Origin: HyVt-337 sp964428895
Lineage (GTDB): Bacteria; Planctomycetota; Phycisphaerae; SM23-33
Direction: 5' to 3'
Assembly: GCA_964428895.1 (NCBI GenBank)
Contig: CAYRZU010000016.1
Coordinates: 1-53,672 of the forward strand
Length of the DNA stretch: 53,672 nt
In this document: positions 16,415 through 24,934 of the stretch, piece after piece
Position numbering within the stretch: position 1 is the first letter of the stretch
Layout: each line of letters opens with the position of its first letter
The notes under the pieces: model-generated
Databases searched by the model: none
What the model was told of the DNA's origin: nothing
The model's input: only the letters and a program-made list of their open reading frames with translations
Program-made: the position numbers and the translations under genes

Positions 16415-17299
16415 ATGACTCGGGACCGTGGCTTTACTTTGATGGAGTTGCTGGTTGTCTGTGCGATGATTTCCATGTTGGCGATGCTGGTCCTGCCAAC
16501 GTTGGGGCAGGCGCGGGAACTGGCACGGCGGGCCAAGTGCGTGGGCAACCTCAAGGCCGTTGGAAACGGCCTCTATACCTACGCCACCGAGTTCAACAGG
16601 AGCCGGTTCCCCAGTTTCAATTCCGGACAGAACACCTGGAACAAGGTCGGCTACAACAAGACCACCTACACCTATGACGTTCAGGACGGCTCGCGGCCGC
16701 TGTTCATGCTGATGTACACCCTCGAGCCGATTGTCGAGAGCCCCAGCGACCCCAGCGATTGGGAGCGACGCAGGCTGGACCTGGTGACCCCTCAGGCGTT
16801 CGTGTGCCCGTCGGTCAATAGCCGGTGGCGACGGGTGGACCCCATGGAACACAGTAGCGGCTCGGAGCTGCAGGTGGGGTTCGAGTCGAAAGAGAGCTGC
16901 AACTACTCCTTCCAGCACAGCATCAATCCCACCGGGACCACGCGCATCCACACCGGCCTGAAAGGCTCGCAAGTGGTCGCCGGGGATCGGACCCCGTTGG
17001 TCAAGCACCTGACCACCGCGGGTCAGGTCGGTTACAGCGGCGGTCAGCCGGACGCCGACAGTTACGACGACTTGCCGTGGGACTCGAAGAGCTCGTACAC
17101 GTCGGCCTCGGCAAACCACCGCGGCAAGGGGCACAACCTGCTGTTCATCGGTGGGCACGCCCGGTGGTCGACCGAGACCGAATTCAACGGTGACAACATC
17201 TGGACGCCGCAGATATCCGCGGACGACCCCTCTCCGATGGCCACGGACTGTCGGAGCAGCCGGCCGGTCAGCGCTACGGATGTCTTCCTGGTTCCCTAG
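16415..17299 (+). CDS. Type II/IV pilin-like protein with prepilin N-terminus (planctomycete type)
   Basis: Pseudopilin-like exported protein of 294 aa. The prepilin cleavage/methylation signal is at the very N-terminus (GFTLMELL, 6-13). Gly6 precedes the cut and Glu11 is the +5 residue; a hydrophobic helix follows. The middle starts with AKCVGNLKAVGNGLYTY. The C-terminus has GHNLLFIGGHARW, which resembles the H-X9-DG segment of large planctomycete/lentisphaerae paralogous families, with GG in place of DG. I choose ATG 16415 for its AAGGAG 8 nt upstream. The role is unknown; such proteins are numerous in planctomycetes and not obviously linked to a local secretion system. Confidence 0.88.
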   Translation: MTRDRGFTLMELLVVCAMISMLAMLVLPTLGQARELARRAKCVGNLKAVGNGLYTYATEFNRSRFPSFNSGQNTWNKVGYNKTTYTYDVQDGSRPLFMLMYTLEPIVESPSDPSDWERRRLDLVTPQAFVCPSVNSRWRRVDPMEHSSGSELQVGFESKESCNYSFQHSINPTGTTRIHTGLKGSQVVAGDRTPLVKHLTTAGQVGYSGGQPDADSYDDLPWDSKSSYTSASANHRGKGHNLLFIGGHARWSTETEFNGDNIWTPQISADDPSPMATDCRSSRPVSATDVFLVP

Positions 17300-17334
17300 C
17301 CGACCCAAACACGTCATTGTCTGAGTCGGCGCTC

Positions 17335-17363
17335 TTGAGGACCAGGCGCCCGACCCCTATCAT
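17335..17363 (+). promoter_or_regulatory. Putative sigma70-type promoter of gpsA
   Basis: TTGAGG and TATCAT with a 17-bp spacer, giving a leader of about 35 nt to ATG 17407. Confidence 0.5.
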
Positions 17364-17406
17364 GTGTCCGCCGCGGCCCGTTCGGCCGCGAGGGAACCAA
17401 TCCACC

Positions 17407-18390
17407 ATGCATCGTATTGATCAGATCATCGTTATCGGTTCGGGCAATTGGGGCCTGGCCTTGGCGTCGCTGTTTTCAGCCAATCGGCCCACCCGGGTCT
17501 GGACCGCCGACCAGGCCATTGCCGATCAGATCAACGCCCATCGCGACCGCCCGGGCGACTTTTACACCTACCCCTTGCCGGGCGCGGTCACCGTCGAGCC
17601 CAAGTACGCCGGCGATTTCGATCCGGACACCACGCTGCTGATTCTGGCCGTACCGTCCAGCACGGTGGCGTCGGTGGCTGCGGAGTTGGCTGACCGTGCG
17701 GATCGGCCGTTGGTGATGAGCGTGTCCAAAGGCTACGACGCCCAGCGGATGTGCACCATGAGCGCCCTGATCCGCCAGGAGATTCCCGGCGCCGCGGTGG
17801 TGGTGCTGACCGGCCCGACGATTGCCAACGAGATCGCCGAAGGCCAACCCACCCGCGCGGTTCTGGCCAGCGACGATCTGATGCATTTGGCGTTGGTCAA
17901 GGAGGCCTTGACCAACGACGCGATCAGCTTCGAGGTCGCTCGCGATCCGTCGCATCATGAAGTGTGTGCGGCGCTGAAGGGCATCGTGGCCATTGCGGTG
18001 GGCATGGCCGACGGACTGGGCCTGGGCGCCAACATGCAGGGGGTGCTGATGACCGAAGGCCTGCGGGAAGTGGCGGCGGTGGCGTCGTTCTTCAACATTC
18101 CCGAATCGGTCGCCTACGGCGTCAGCGGGGCCGCCGACCTGATTACCACCTGCATCAGTCCCGACAGCCGCAACCGGCGATTGGGCGGGGCGCTGGCCCG
18201 GGGCCTGACGCCGCAAGAGGCGCTCGACGACGTGGGCATGACCATCGAAGGGCTGGCTATGGCCCAGACGATCGAAACGCTGTGGGCGTTGGATGTGTCG
18301 ATTCCGCTGTTCCACATGGTCAACGGCATCGTCCAGGGCAACGGCGCCGACATCCGAGCGCAACTGACCGAACTGATGGGCAAGCTCTAG
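17407..18390 (+). CDS. gpsA: NAD(P)H-dependent glycerol-3-phosphate dehydrogenase
   Basis: Reduces dihydroxyacetone phosphate to sn-glycerol 3-phosphate for phospholipid synthesis; cytoplasmic. The 327-aa protein has the nucleotide-binding GSGNWG (11-16), LAVPSSTVASV and SVSKGYD in the N-terminal domain, GPTIANEIAEGQPT, and the substrate-domain Lys in ALKGIVAIAVGMADG. SGAADLITTC and NRRLGGALARG follow. Many family members have GAGAWG in the first motif; GSGNWG is also seen. The start at ATG 17407 begins 10 residues before the glycine motif, as expected. Confidence 0.95.
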   Translation: MHRIDQIIVIGSGNWGLALASLFSANRPTRVWTADQAIADQINAHRDRPGDFYTYPLPGAVTVEPKYAGDFDPDTTLLILAVPSSTVASVAAELADRADRPLVMSVSKGYDAQRMCTMSALIRQEIPGAAVVVLTGPTIANEIAEGQPTRAVLASDDLMHLALVKEALTNDAISFEVARDPSHHEVCAALKGIVAIAVGMADGLGLGANMQGVLMTEGLREVAAVASFFNIPESVAYGVSGAADLITTCISPDSRNRRLGGALARGLTPQEALDDVGMTIEGLAMAQTIETLWALDVSIPLFHMVNGIVQGNGADIRAQLTELMGKL

Positions 18391-18399
18391 AGGCGTCCG

Positions 18400-19125
18400 A
18401 TGAAGGCGGTGATTCTCGCAGCCGGTATGGGCAAGCGCTTGGCCGCCAGCGGCTGGGGTCGGCCCAAGTGCCTCCTGCCCTTTGGGGACCGAACCCTCCT
18501 GGACCACATGCTCCGCGCCATCGTCGCCTGTGATATCGACCGGACGGTGGTGGTAGTCGGCTATCAGCAAGAGCAGGTCCGCCAGGCTGTCACCGCCCAC
18601 AACGTGACCGCGGCCTTCGTGGTCAACGACGACTACGCCGAGACCAACACCATCAACTCCCTCTACCTGGCCCGCGAGCACTTGGACGAGGACTTCGTCT
18701 ACTTCAACGCCGACGTGCTCTTCGATAGCCGCATCTTGCCGATGGTGCTGGCCGGCCCCGACAGCCGACTGGCCATCGACGTCAAGCATTGCGGCGCCGA
18801 GGAGGTCAAGGTGGTCGTCGACGCCGACGGGCGAATTATCGAGATCGGCAAGCACCTCCCCCTGGAACGCTGCTTTGGTGAGTTCATCGGCGTGGGCAAG
18901 TTCGCCCGCGAGGCCTGCGACGATTTCGCGGACGCTCTCGTTCGCTACAACGAGCAGCTCGGACAGCGAAATCTGTTCTTCGAGTCGGCCGTTAATGACA
19001 TCCTGGCCGCCAATGTCCACTGGGCGGTGGATATCGGCGAACTGAAGGCTGTGGAAATCGACTCACCGGAGGACCTGGCCGCAGCCCAGGATCTGTGGAC
19101 GGCCGGCCAGATCGAGTCGGCCTAG
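18400..19125 (+). CDS. Nucleotidyltransferase (LicC-like NTP-transferase)
   Basis: Activates a small phosphorylated metabolite or sugar phosphate with an NTP. The 241-aa GT-A-like fold shows ILAAGMGKRL (signature loop), RPKCLLPFGDRTLLDHML, the acceptor-site aspartate in YFNADVLFD (about residues 106-114), and VNDDYAETNTINSL. The latter is the segment I associate with phosphocholine cytidylyltransferase-type (LicC) enzymes. The C-terminal DIGELKAVEIDSPEDLAAA holds the second metal-binding Asp. Placement 9 bp after gpsA suggests co-transcription and a lipid or glycan head-group role. Substrate choline, glycerol or sugar phosphate cannot be distinguished here. Confidence 0.85.
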   Translation: MKAVILAAGMGKRLAASGWGRPKCLLPFGDRTLLDHMLRAIVACDIDRTVVVVGYQQEQVRQAVTAHNVTAAFVVNDDYAETNTINSLYLAREHLDEDFVYFNADVLFDSRILPMVLAGPDSRLAIDVKHCGAEEVKVVVDADGRIIEIGKHLPLERCFGEFIGVGKFAREACDDFADALVRYNEQLGQRNLFFESAVNDILAANVHWAVDIGELKAVEIDSPEDLAAAQDLWTAGQIESA

Positions 19126-19230
19126 CCGACCTACCAAGTCGGCTTGCCAGGCGGAGGCCGATCACAGATAATACCCGATTCCTAAATCGGTCTTGCGGGC
19201 AAGTTATCGCTACAGTACCCTAAGGTACTG
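19124..19230. other. Array of four short hairpins after the nucleotidyltransferase
   Basis: Four inverted repeats follow each other. AGCCGAC/GTCGGCT with a 7-nt loop (19124-19144) begins at the stop codon. CCGATT/AATCGG has a 4-nt loop (19175-19190). CTTGC/GCAAG has a 2-nt loop (19192-19203). CAGTACC/GGTACTG has a 4-nt loop (19213-19230). None is followed by a U-tract, so these are not typical terminators. They occupy most of the 177-bp gap before the RidA-like gene and could form a structured leader for it or a 3' end for gpsA mRNA. Confidence 0.4.
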
Positions 19231-19302
19231 GCCGATCTAGTACTATAGAAGTTTTGTTGCCTCTGGCGGGATGGGACGCGCCTATTTCGTCGGCGGAGGC
19301 GT

Positions 19303-20415
19303 TTGGAGCCGCATTTGGCCATTCACGTTCGCCATCTTTGTTCCGAGTCGGCCCAGGAGGTCTTCCTGACGGCCGTGCCGCCTGCCGGCGACTCCGCCAC
19401 GCAAGCGTCGGCCATGTTCGCCGAGGCCGCCGCCGCGTTGCGCGAAGCTGACGCGCGGATCGTTCAGGAACGAATCATTCTGTCCGCCGGCGCCGAGACG
19501 GCGGTCGTCCAGGCCCGACAGGCCGCCTATGGCGATCTGGATGACGGCGTTGTTCCGGCCATGCTGATCGGCGAGCCCACCTGCGAAGGCCCCATCGCGG
19601 GCCTTCAGATCCACGCCGCCGTCGGCGATGCGTCGATCGAACCCCTCAGCGTTGACGGCAGGAGTTGCGGGCGTCTGGTCCAAAGCGGCGGGGTGTCGAT
19701 GATCGCCGCGACCGGAATTTTCGCCCCGGACGCCGGTTCCTGCACCGAACAAGCCGAAGCGATGCTGGATAAGGCTGACCGGCTCGTCCAGTCCGGCGGG
19801 TCCGATATGTTCCGGGTGGGGCGCACCTGGATGTGGCTGACCAAACTGCTGGACTGGTATGACGACTTCAATGCGGTCCGCAACGCGTTCTTCCGCGGGC
19901 GAGGCCTGTTGGATAAATCCAAGGGCCATAAGCTTCCGGCCAGCACGGGCATCAGCTTGGCCCCGGCCGAGGGCGGTCACTGCTGCATGGAGTTGGTCGC
20001 CTTCCTCGACCCCGGCGCCATCATGAAGCGTCACCTCGCCGGCGGCGACCAGGGATCGGCTTTCGATTATGGCTCGGCATTTTCGCGGGCGGTCGAGGCC
20101 CGGACGTTGGCCGGAGTGACGGTTTACGTTTCCGGCACGGCCGCGGTCGACGAGGCCGGCGACACCGAGCACCTGGATGACCCCACGGCGCAAATCGCCG
20201 ACACCATCATGCACGCCCGCGCCATCGTCGCCTCGGCGGGCTGCAACGACGACAACGTCGTCCACGCCATCATGTACTGCAAGACCCCCGAGGTCGAACG
20301 GATCCTTCGCGAGCAGTTCGCCGACGTCCCTTGGCCCCAACTGATCGTGGTTTGCGATATTTGCCGCCACGACCTGCTGTTCGAGGTCGAGCTGGCGGCG
20401 TGCCGGCCGACATAG
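19303..20415 (+). CDS. RidA/YjgF-fold protein, chorismatase (FkbO/Hyg5/XanB2)-like
   Basis: A 370-aa protein with two halves. The C-terminal third is a RidA/YjgF domain (VYVSGTAAVDEAG, then DDPTAQIADTIMHARAIVASAG and HAIMYCKTPEVERIL). The middle carries RTWMWLTKLLDWYDDFN and LPASTGISLAP, which I associate with chorismatase-type enzymes that cleave chorismate to hydroxybenzoate. The family assignment is from memory of FkbO/XanB2-like proteins and the catalytic residues were not verified. Alternatively it is an uncharacterised RidA-like protein. The start is uncertain: TTG 19303 has GGAGG only 3 nt upstream, TTG 19315 has it 9 nt further. It leads a three-gene plus-strand group. Confidence 0.7.
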   Translation: MEPHLAIHVRHLCSESAQEVFLTAVPPAGDSATQASAMFAEAAAALREADARIVQERIILSAGAETAVVQARQAAYGDLDDGVVPAMLIGEPTCEGPIAGLQIHAAVGDASIEPLSVDGRSCGRLVQSGGVSMIAATGIFAPDAGSCTEQAEAMLDKADRLVQSGGSDMFRVGRTWMWLTKLLDWYDDFNAVRNAFFRGRGLLDKSKGHKLPASTGISLAPAEGGHCCMELVAFLDPGAIMKRHLAGGDQGSAFDYGSAFSRAVEARTLAGVTVYVSGTAAVDEAGDTEHLDDPTAQIADTIMHARAIVASAGCNDDNVVHAIMYCKTPEVERILREQFADVPWPQLIVVCDICRHDLLFEVELAACRPT

Positions 20416-20434
20416 GCCGGCCCTGGGCGTCGCC

Positions 20435-20464
20435 TTGCGAAACTGCGTTGTCCTGCGGTAATCT
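20435..20464 (+). promoter_or_regulatory. Weak promoter-like site before the DUF6057-like gene
   Basis: TTGCGA and TAATCT with an 18-bp spacer in the 103-bp gap after the RidA-like gene. The match is weak, so read-through from upstream is equally possible. Confidence 0.25.
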
Positions 20465-20518
20465 GTCCGACGACAAGTCCCAGCGCGTTTGTCTGGGAGG
20501 TCACCAAACAGGGAATCG

Positions 20519-22501
20519 ATGTCTGAGCCTAAGCACGTTACGCAAGGCGCTGGTCCAAGGGGACCCCGAGCGGGCCTGCCTCACCCGACGACGGCCCGAC
20601 TCGATGGGTCGGCTCTGTTGGCCGGGGGGGTGTTGGTGGTTGTGGCGTTGGCGGTGACGTGGCACGTTCACGTTCAAGTGGCGCCGCCGGTGATTTTCCA
20701 TGGGGACCTGGTGGAGTTGCCCGGCCAGCGCTGCTTCGTGATCGTGCCGATGTTCGTCACGGGGTCGGACTTCTTCGCGCCGTTCTTGTCGCGTCCGGGC
20801 GGCCTGGCCGAATGGAGCGGCGCCTGGCTGACGCAGTATTTCAGCGCGCCGCCCGCCGGTACGATCATTCTGGTGGTTCTGGCGGGGATCGTCTGCCTGG
20901 CCGTCAACCGGATCGCTAGCGCCGCCGGCGGTCGCCCGGTGCGATACCTGGGGCTCTTGCCGGCGCTGATCTGGGTGGCCCTTTGGGGCCACTACGTGTT
21001 CCATCTGGGAGATATGGTGGCGGTCTGCGTGGCGTTGGTGGCCTGCGCGCTCTATACGCGTCTGCGACGTCTCCGGAGCCGGGCGGTGGCGCTGACGGCG
21101 GGGACGTTTGTGCTCTACTACGCGATTGGCTCCCCGGCGATGCTATTTGCCGTGTTGTGCGGCCTGGTCGAGTTGTTGCGAGGGCGTCAGTGGCGACTGG
21201 CGATGCTGGCGTTGCTGGCCGGCGCCGCAGCCCCGGCGGCGGTGGGCATCGGCCTGCTGGGGGATAGCCCGACGGTGGTCTACATGAGACTGTCTGGCCT
21301 CTGCCATCACTGGGAGCGGCTGGACCAAGACCTGGCCTATTGGACGCGTATGGTGCTGTGGTTTTCGTTCTATGGGGTGTGCGTGCTGGTAGTCGGGGTC
21401 GGTCGATGGGTGGCACAACGGGCCCCTGTCCGGGCTGAGGAATCGCCCGACGCGCCGAAGCGTTTGAAGGTTGCCGCGGCCGTGGCGCGGCCGGCCGGGG
21501 CGCTGGCGCTGACCGGGATCGTGCTGTTCGGGCTGTTCGACGCCCGGTCCAGTTCGCTGCTGCGGATTCACTACCACGCCATGCAAGACCAATGGCAGCA
21601 GGTGTTGGACGAAGCCGACCGATGCCCCCAGTCGTCCTACCCGTCTCAGGCGATCCGACACATCAACCGAGCCCTCTTCGAGCGAGGGCGCCTCAGCACG
21701 AAGATGTTCGCCTACCCGCAGGCGCCGTGGGGGCTGTTTGCCCCGGAGGTCCATTCGTATCAATCCGCCGCCCAGCCGCGAATGCTCTTGCGCATGGGGA
21801 TGGTCAATAAGGCCGAACACGTCGCGCTGGAATTGCTTGAGCGGTGGGGGCCAAGGCCGACGCTGCTGCGCGTTCTGGCGAGGATCTACATCGTCAAGGG
21901 CGAGACCGCCGCGGCCAAGGTCTTCCTGACGAATCTGACACGAGACGTTGTCTACGGCGACTGGGCCCAGGCCACGCTGAACGAGCTCGCCCGGGATCCG
22001 TTGTTGTCGGACGACCCGGAGATTGGCCGGATCCGCTCGGTCATGCTGGCCACGGATCGCTTCGATCGGGGCTACCAGGCGTCTCTACTGGATCTGTTGC
22101 AGGAAGGCGAAGGCAGGGACCCGATGCCGTTCGAGTACCTCATGGCCGCCTACTTGCTGCACCTGCCCACCGAGGGCCCGGACCGCCTGGCGGGACATTT
22201 TGACGCCATGATGTCCCTCATGGCCCAGTGCTTCGCCAACGACAAGGGCCGTTATCTCGCCCTGCCCGAGCATTACGCCGAAGCGGCGGTGATGCACGCG
22301 GCTCTGACAGGACGGCAGGCGCGTATCGGCTCGTTCGTCCCCAGCCGGGAGACCTTCGCTCGATTCAAACGGAGTGTCGAAATCATGAGAGCCTATGGCC
22401 GCAATATTGGCGCCGCCGACGCCAGGTTGGCCGCCGAGATGCCCCACAGCTTCTTCCGATACGCCTCGACGGGCCGATCCGGAGGTCCCCCCTGTGAATA
22501 G
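20519..22501 (+). CDS. Large membrane protein resembling DUF6057
   Basis: Unknown function. The first half of this 660-aa protein has about eight membrane helices (for example LLAGGVLVVVALAVTW, then AVALTAGTFVLYYAIG). The second half, about 330 residues, is soluble and helical with TPR-like repeats. It starts with RIHYHAMQDQWQQVLDEAD and includes PQAPWGLFAPEVHS, RMLLRMGMVNKAEHVALEL, PFEYLMAAYLLHLP and ending HSFFRYASTG. The layout and several motifs match what I remember of DUF6057 proteins of Bacteroidota; this was not checked. I choose ATG 20519 (AGGG 6 nt upstream) over GTG 20489. It overlaps the next gene by 8 bp, so the two are almost certainly made together. Confidence 0.8.
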   Translation: MSEPKHVTQGAGPRGPRAGLPHPTTARLDGSALLAGGVLVVVALAVTWHVHVQVAPPVIFHGDLVELPGQRCFVIVPMFVTGSDFFAPFLSRPGGLAEWSGAWLTQYFSAPPAGTIILVVLAGIVCLAVNRIASAAGGRPVRYLGLLPALIWVALWGHYVFHLGDMVAVCVALVACALYTRLRRLRSRAVALTAGTFVLYYAIGSPAMLFAVLCGLVELLRGRQWRLAMLALLAGAAAPAAVGIGLLGDSPTVVYMRLSGLCHHWERLDQDLAYWTRMVLWFSFYGVCVLVVGVGRWVAQRAPVRAEESPDAPKRLKVAAAVARPAGALALTGIVLFGLFDARSSSLLRIHYHAMQDQWQQVLDEADRCPQSSYPSQAIRHINRALFERGRLSTKMFAYPQAPWGLFAPEVHSYQSAAQPRMLLRMGMVNKAEHVALELLERWGPRPTLLRVLARIYIVKGETAAAKVFLTNLTRDVVYGDWAQATLNELARDPLLSDDPEIGRIRSVMLATDRFDRGYQASLLDLLQEGEGRDPMPFEYLMAAYLLHLPTEGPDRLAGHFDAMMSLMAQCFANDKGRYLALPEHYAEAAVMHAALTGRQARIGSFVPSRETFARFKRSVEIMRAYGRNIGAADARLAAEMPHSFFRYASTGRSGGPPCE

Positions 22502-24062
22502 GGCCCCACGAACATGGTTGGCGGTGGGGTTGGCGGCGCTGTTGCTGGCGGGTTGCTCCAGCCGATCGGCTGACGTGCCGGAGACCTTCGCCGAGACCGA
22601 TCGGCCAGCCGAGATCTTCCCCGATTACAGCGGGTGTGTGATTCCGCCCAACATCGCGCCATTGAACTTCATCATCAACGAGCCCGGCGAGGCCTTCCGG
22701 GCCCGGGTCACCGGCGCCGACGGCCGACGTCTCGTCGTCAACGCGCCCTCGGGTAAGGTGGTCTGGCCGCTGAAGGACTGGCGGCTCTTGGTAGCCGGCA
22801 GCGGCGACCGAAGCCTGACCTTCGATATCTTTGTCCGTGACCGAAACGGCCAGTGGGAGCGGTTCCAGCCCATGGTCAACTGGGTGGCCGACGAGCCCAT
22901 CGACCCCTACGTGGCCTATCGTTTGCTGGGCCCCCTGCACAACATTCACCACGAGATGGGCGTCTATCAACGGTGCATCGAGACCTTTGAGGAGACGCCC
23001 ATCCTCATCAGCGGCCGCCAGACCGACACCTGCGTGAACTGTCACAGCTTCGTCAATAACCGCCCGGAGACGATGAGCCTGCACCTGCGCAGCGCGAAGG
23101 GCCTGGCCATGCTGCTGGCCCGGGACGGGGCGGTCGAGAAGCTCGACACCCGCACCGCCCGCAACCGGTCTCCGGCGGCCTACACGGCGTGGCATCCGTC
23201 GGGGCGGGTGATGGCCTTTTCGGTCAACCGCCCGGAGCTGTGGCACCGGACCGCCGGACTGAGCCGGGCTGTCATCGACCGCGACTCGAACGTGGCGGTT
23301 TACGACGTGGCCGCCGACCAGATCCGAAGTACCACCCAACTGGTCGATCCGGACTATCTCGAAACTTTCCCCGCCTGGAGTCCCGACGGAAAGCACCTCT
23401 ACTTCTGCCGCGCCCGTCGGACGTGGGACCTCGACGCGGCCGGGCCGGGCCGAGACTACCAGGCCGGGCCGGGCCTCCCGCCCGACTACGAACAACTGCA
23501 GTACGACCTGGCGCGCATCGGCTACGATATCGAAACCGGCCGGTGGGGCCCCATGGAAATCGTGCTGTCCGCCGAGAAGCTCGGACGCAGCATCTGCGAA
23601 CCCCGTGTCTCGCCGGACGGTCGGTTCGTGTTGTTCACGGCCGTGGCGTACGGTACGTTCCCGGTCTACAACGAAGACGCGGATTTGTTCATGCTGGACC
23701 TGGATAGCGGCGACGTCTGGCCCATCGAGGCCAACAGCCCACGCTCGGAGAGTTGGCACGCCTTCAGTAGCAACGGCCGATGGATTGTGTTCGCCAGCAA
23801 ACGGCGAGATGGCCTGTTCGCTAGGCTCTATTTCAGTTACATCGATGCCAAGGGGCGATCTCGTAAGCCCCTCCTGCTCCCCCAGGAAGATCCGACCTTC
23901 TACGATTCATTCCTGAAGACCTTCAATGCCCCCGAGTTCATCACCGGTAAGGTGACCGTCTCAGCCGATCAGCTCCTTCGCATGGCCGAGAGTGAAGATA
24001 TGCGCCACATCGACGCCGCCTCCGGCGCCACCCCCAAGCCGCTGCCGGCGCCACCCGACTAG
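22494..24062 (+). CDS. Lipoprotein with CxxCH haem motif and PD40/TolB-like beta-propeller
   Basis: Predicted exported lipoprotein of 522 aa. The signal ends LLAGC (Cys21). After an N-terminal domain, a single c-type haem site CVNCH (Cys180, Cys183, His184) lies in TDTCVNCHSFVNNRPETM. From about residue 220, PD40-type propeller repeats follow (AAYTAWHPSGRVMAFSVN, FPAWSPDGKHLYF, CEPRVSPDGRFVLFT, WHAFSSNGRWIVFAS). I recall Bacteroidota PD40 proteins with the same CVNCHS element. The GTG start (22494) has GGAGG 8 nt upstream and overlaps the DUF6057-like gene. Function is unknown; an exported electron-transfer or sensing role is inference only. Its stop shares CTAG with the convergent permease gene. 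Confidence 0.85.
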   Translation: MNRAPRTWLAVGLAALLLAGCSSRSADVPETFAETDRPAEIFPDYSGCVIPPNIAPLNFIINEPGEAFRARVTGADGRRLVVNAPSGKVVWPLKDWRLLVAGSGDRSLTFDIFVRDRNGQWERFQPMVNWVADEPIDPYVAYRLLGPLHNIHHEMGVYQRCIETFEETPILISGRQTDTCVNCHSFVNNRPETMSLHLRSAKGLAMLLARDGAVEKLDTRTARNRSPAAYTAWHPSGRVMAFSVNRPELWHRTAGLSRAVIDRDSNVAVYDVAADQIRSTTQLVDPDYLETFPAWSPDGKHLYFCRARRTWDLDAAGPGRDYQAGPGLPPDYEQLQYDLARIGYDIETGRWGPMEIVLSAEKLGRSICEPRVSPDGRFVLFTAVAYGTFPVYNEDADLFMLDLDSGDVWPIEANSPRSESWHAFSSNGRWIVFASKRRDGLFARLYFSYIDAKGRSRKPLLLPQEDPTFYDSFLKTFNAPEFITGKVTVSADQLLRMAESEDMRHIDAASGATPKPLPAPPD

Positions 24063-24934
24063 CCGCCGGTCAGGTTGCGAATCAACTGAGCCGCGACCAG
24101 AACAGCCGCCAGTAGCACCAACACCGCGAAGTACTGCTTCAGCCGTTTAGCATGGAGCTTTTCGCAAATGAAGGCGCCGACCTGCGCCCCAACGGAACTG
24201 CCCACCAGCAGGCTCATGCCGATCCCCATGTCCACCTCACCGTGCCAGCCTTTGGCGGCCACGCCAACGGCGGCGCCAATCAGCATCGTCCCCAGCGAGG
24301 TCCCTACCGCCTGATGGGCCGTGAAACCCACCGCCAAAATCAGGATCGGAACGAACAACACGCCGCCGCCGATCCCCATGGCCCCGATCAGCACGCCGCC
24401 GCCCAGCCCCAACCCCACCAGCCCCGGGCCGCTCAAACCATGCAGGCGCGCCCCGCCAAGGTCCACGCGCGGGCCGATGGGCAGGCGATGGAAGAAGCCG
24501 TCGCTGCGAGGGGCTTCGTCTTTGCCCCGGGCAACTCGCCAGGCGATCAGCACCATGATGACGATGAACAGGCCGTGCATCACGTTCGTGTAGTGCTCGC
24601 CGAACGATGTCTTCATGACGTCCTTGACGGCGTCCCCAATGAGGGCGCCGACGGCGCTGCCCCCGCCGATCAGAATGACGGCCTTGGGCTTGACGTTTCC
24701 GCGACGGTAGTGGGAGATCGTGCCAGCCGCTCCCGTGCCCACGATGTTGACCAGCGACGATCCGATGGCCACCGTGTAGTCGAAGCCAAAGAGGATGTTC
24801 AACAGCGGGGTGCTGAGGAAGCCCCCGCCCACGCCGAACAGGCCCGAGATGATCCCCAGGGCGAACCCCAACGCTCCCAGCGCCGCCACCTGGGGCCACG
24901 TGACCTGCGTTTCCAGGATGGTCCAGGCCGCCAT
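24059..24934 (-). CDS. TauE/SafE-family permease
   Basis: Inner-membrane permease of the TauE/SafE (DUF81) family, members of which export sulfite, sulfoacetate or other organosulfur anions. The 291-aa protein has about eight helices in two homologous halves. Each half starts with the family glycine-rich turn: GIISGLFGVGGGFLSTPLLN and GLGGGVLIGAMGIGGGVLFVP. ATG 24934 is the likely start because it overlaps the stop of an upstream 42-aa gene by one base. GTG 24937 is the alternative. The substrate is not deducible; no sulfur metabolism genes are nearby. Confidence 0.9.
   Translation of the reverse strand: MAAWTILETQVTWPQVAALGALGFALGIISGLFGVGGGFLSTPLLNILFGFDYTVAIGSSLVNIVGTGAAGTISHYRRGNVKPKAVILIGGGSAVGALIGDAVKDVMKTSFGEHYTNVMHGLFIVIMVLIAWRVARGKDEAPRSDGFFHRLPIGPRVDLGGARLHGLSGPGLVGLGLGGGVLIGAMGIGGGVLFVPILILAVGFTAHQAVGTSLGTMLIGAAVGVAAKGWHGEVDMGIGMSLLVGSSVGAQVGAFICEKLHAKRLKQYFAVLVLLAAVLVAAQLIRNLTGG

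Noticed and set aside
15854..17317. 487-codon minus-strand frame opposite the VanZ-like and pilin-like genes
   Set aside because: Pro/Arg/Ala-rich without motifs; the plus-strand frames have clear family features.
17476..19020. 514-codon minus-strand frame opposite gpsA and the nucleotidyltransferase
   Set aside because: Both plus-strand genes are certain. The antisense product shows no domain and spans the boundary of two unrelated genes.
19161..19203. Possible tRNA-like fold in the hairpin array
   Set aside because: No 7-bp acceptor stem, no TTC-type loop and no 7-nt anticodon loop; the stems do not assemble into a cloverleaf.
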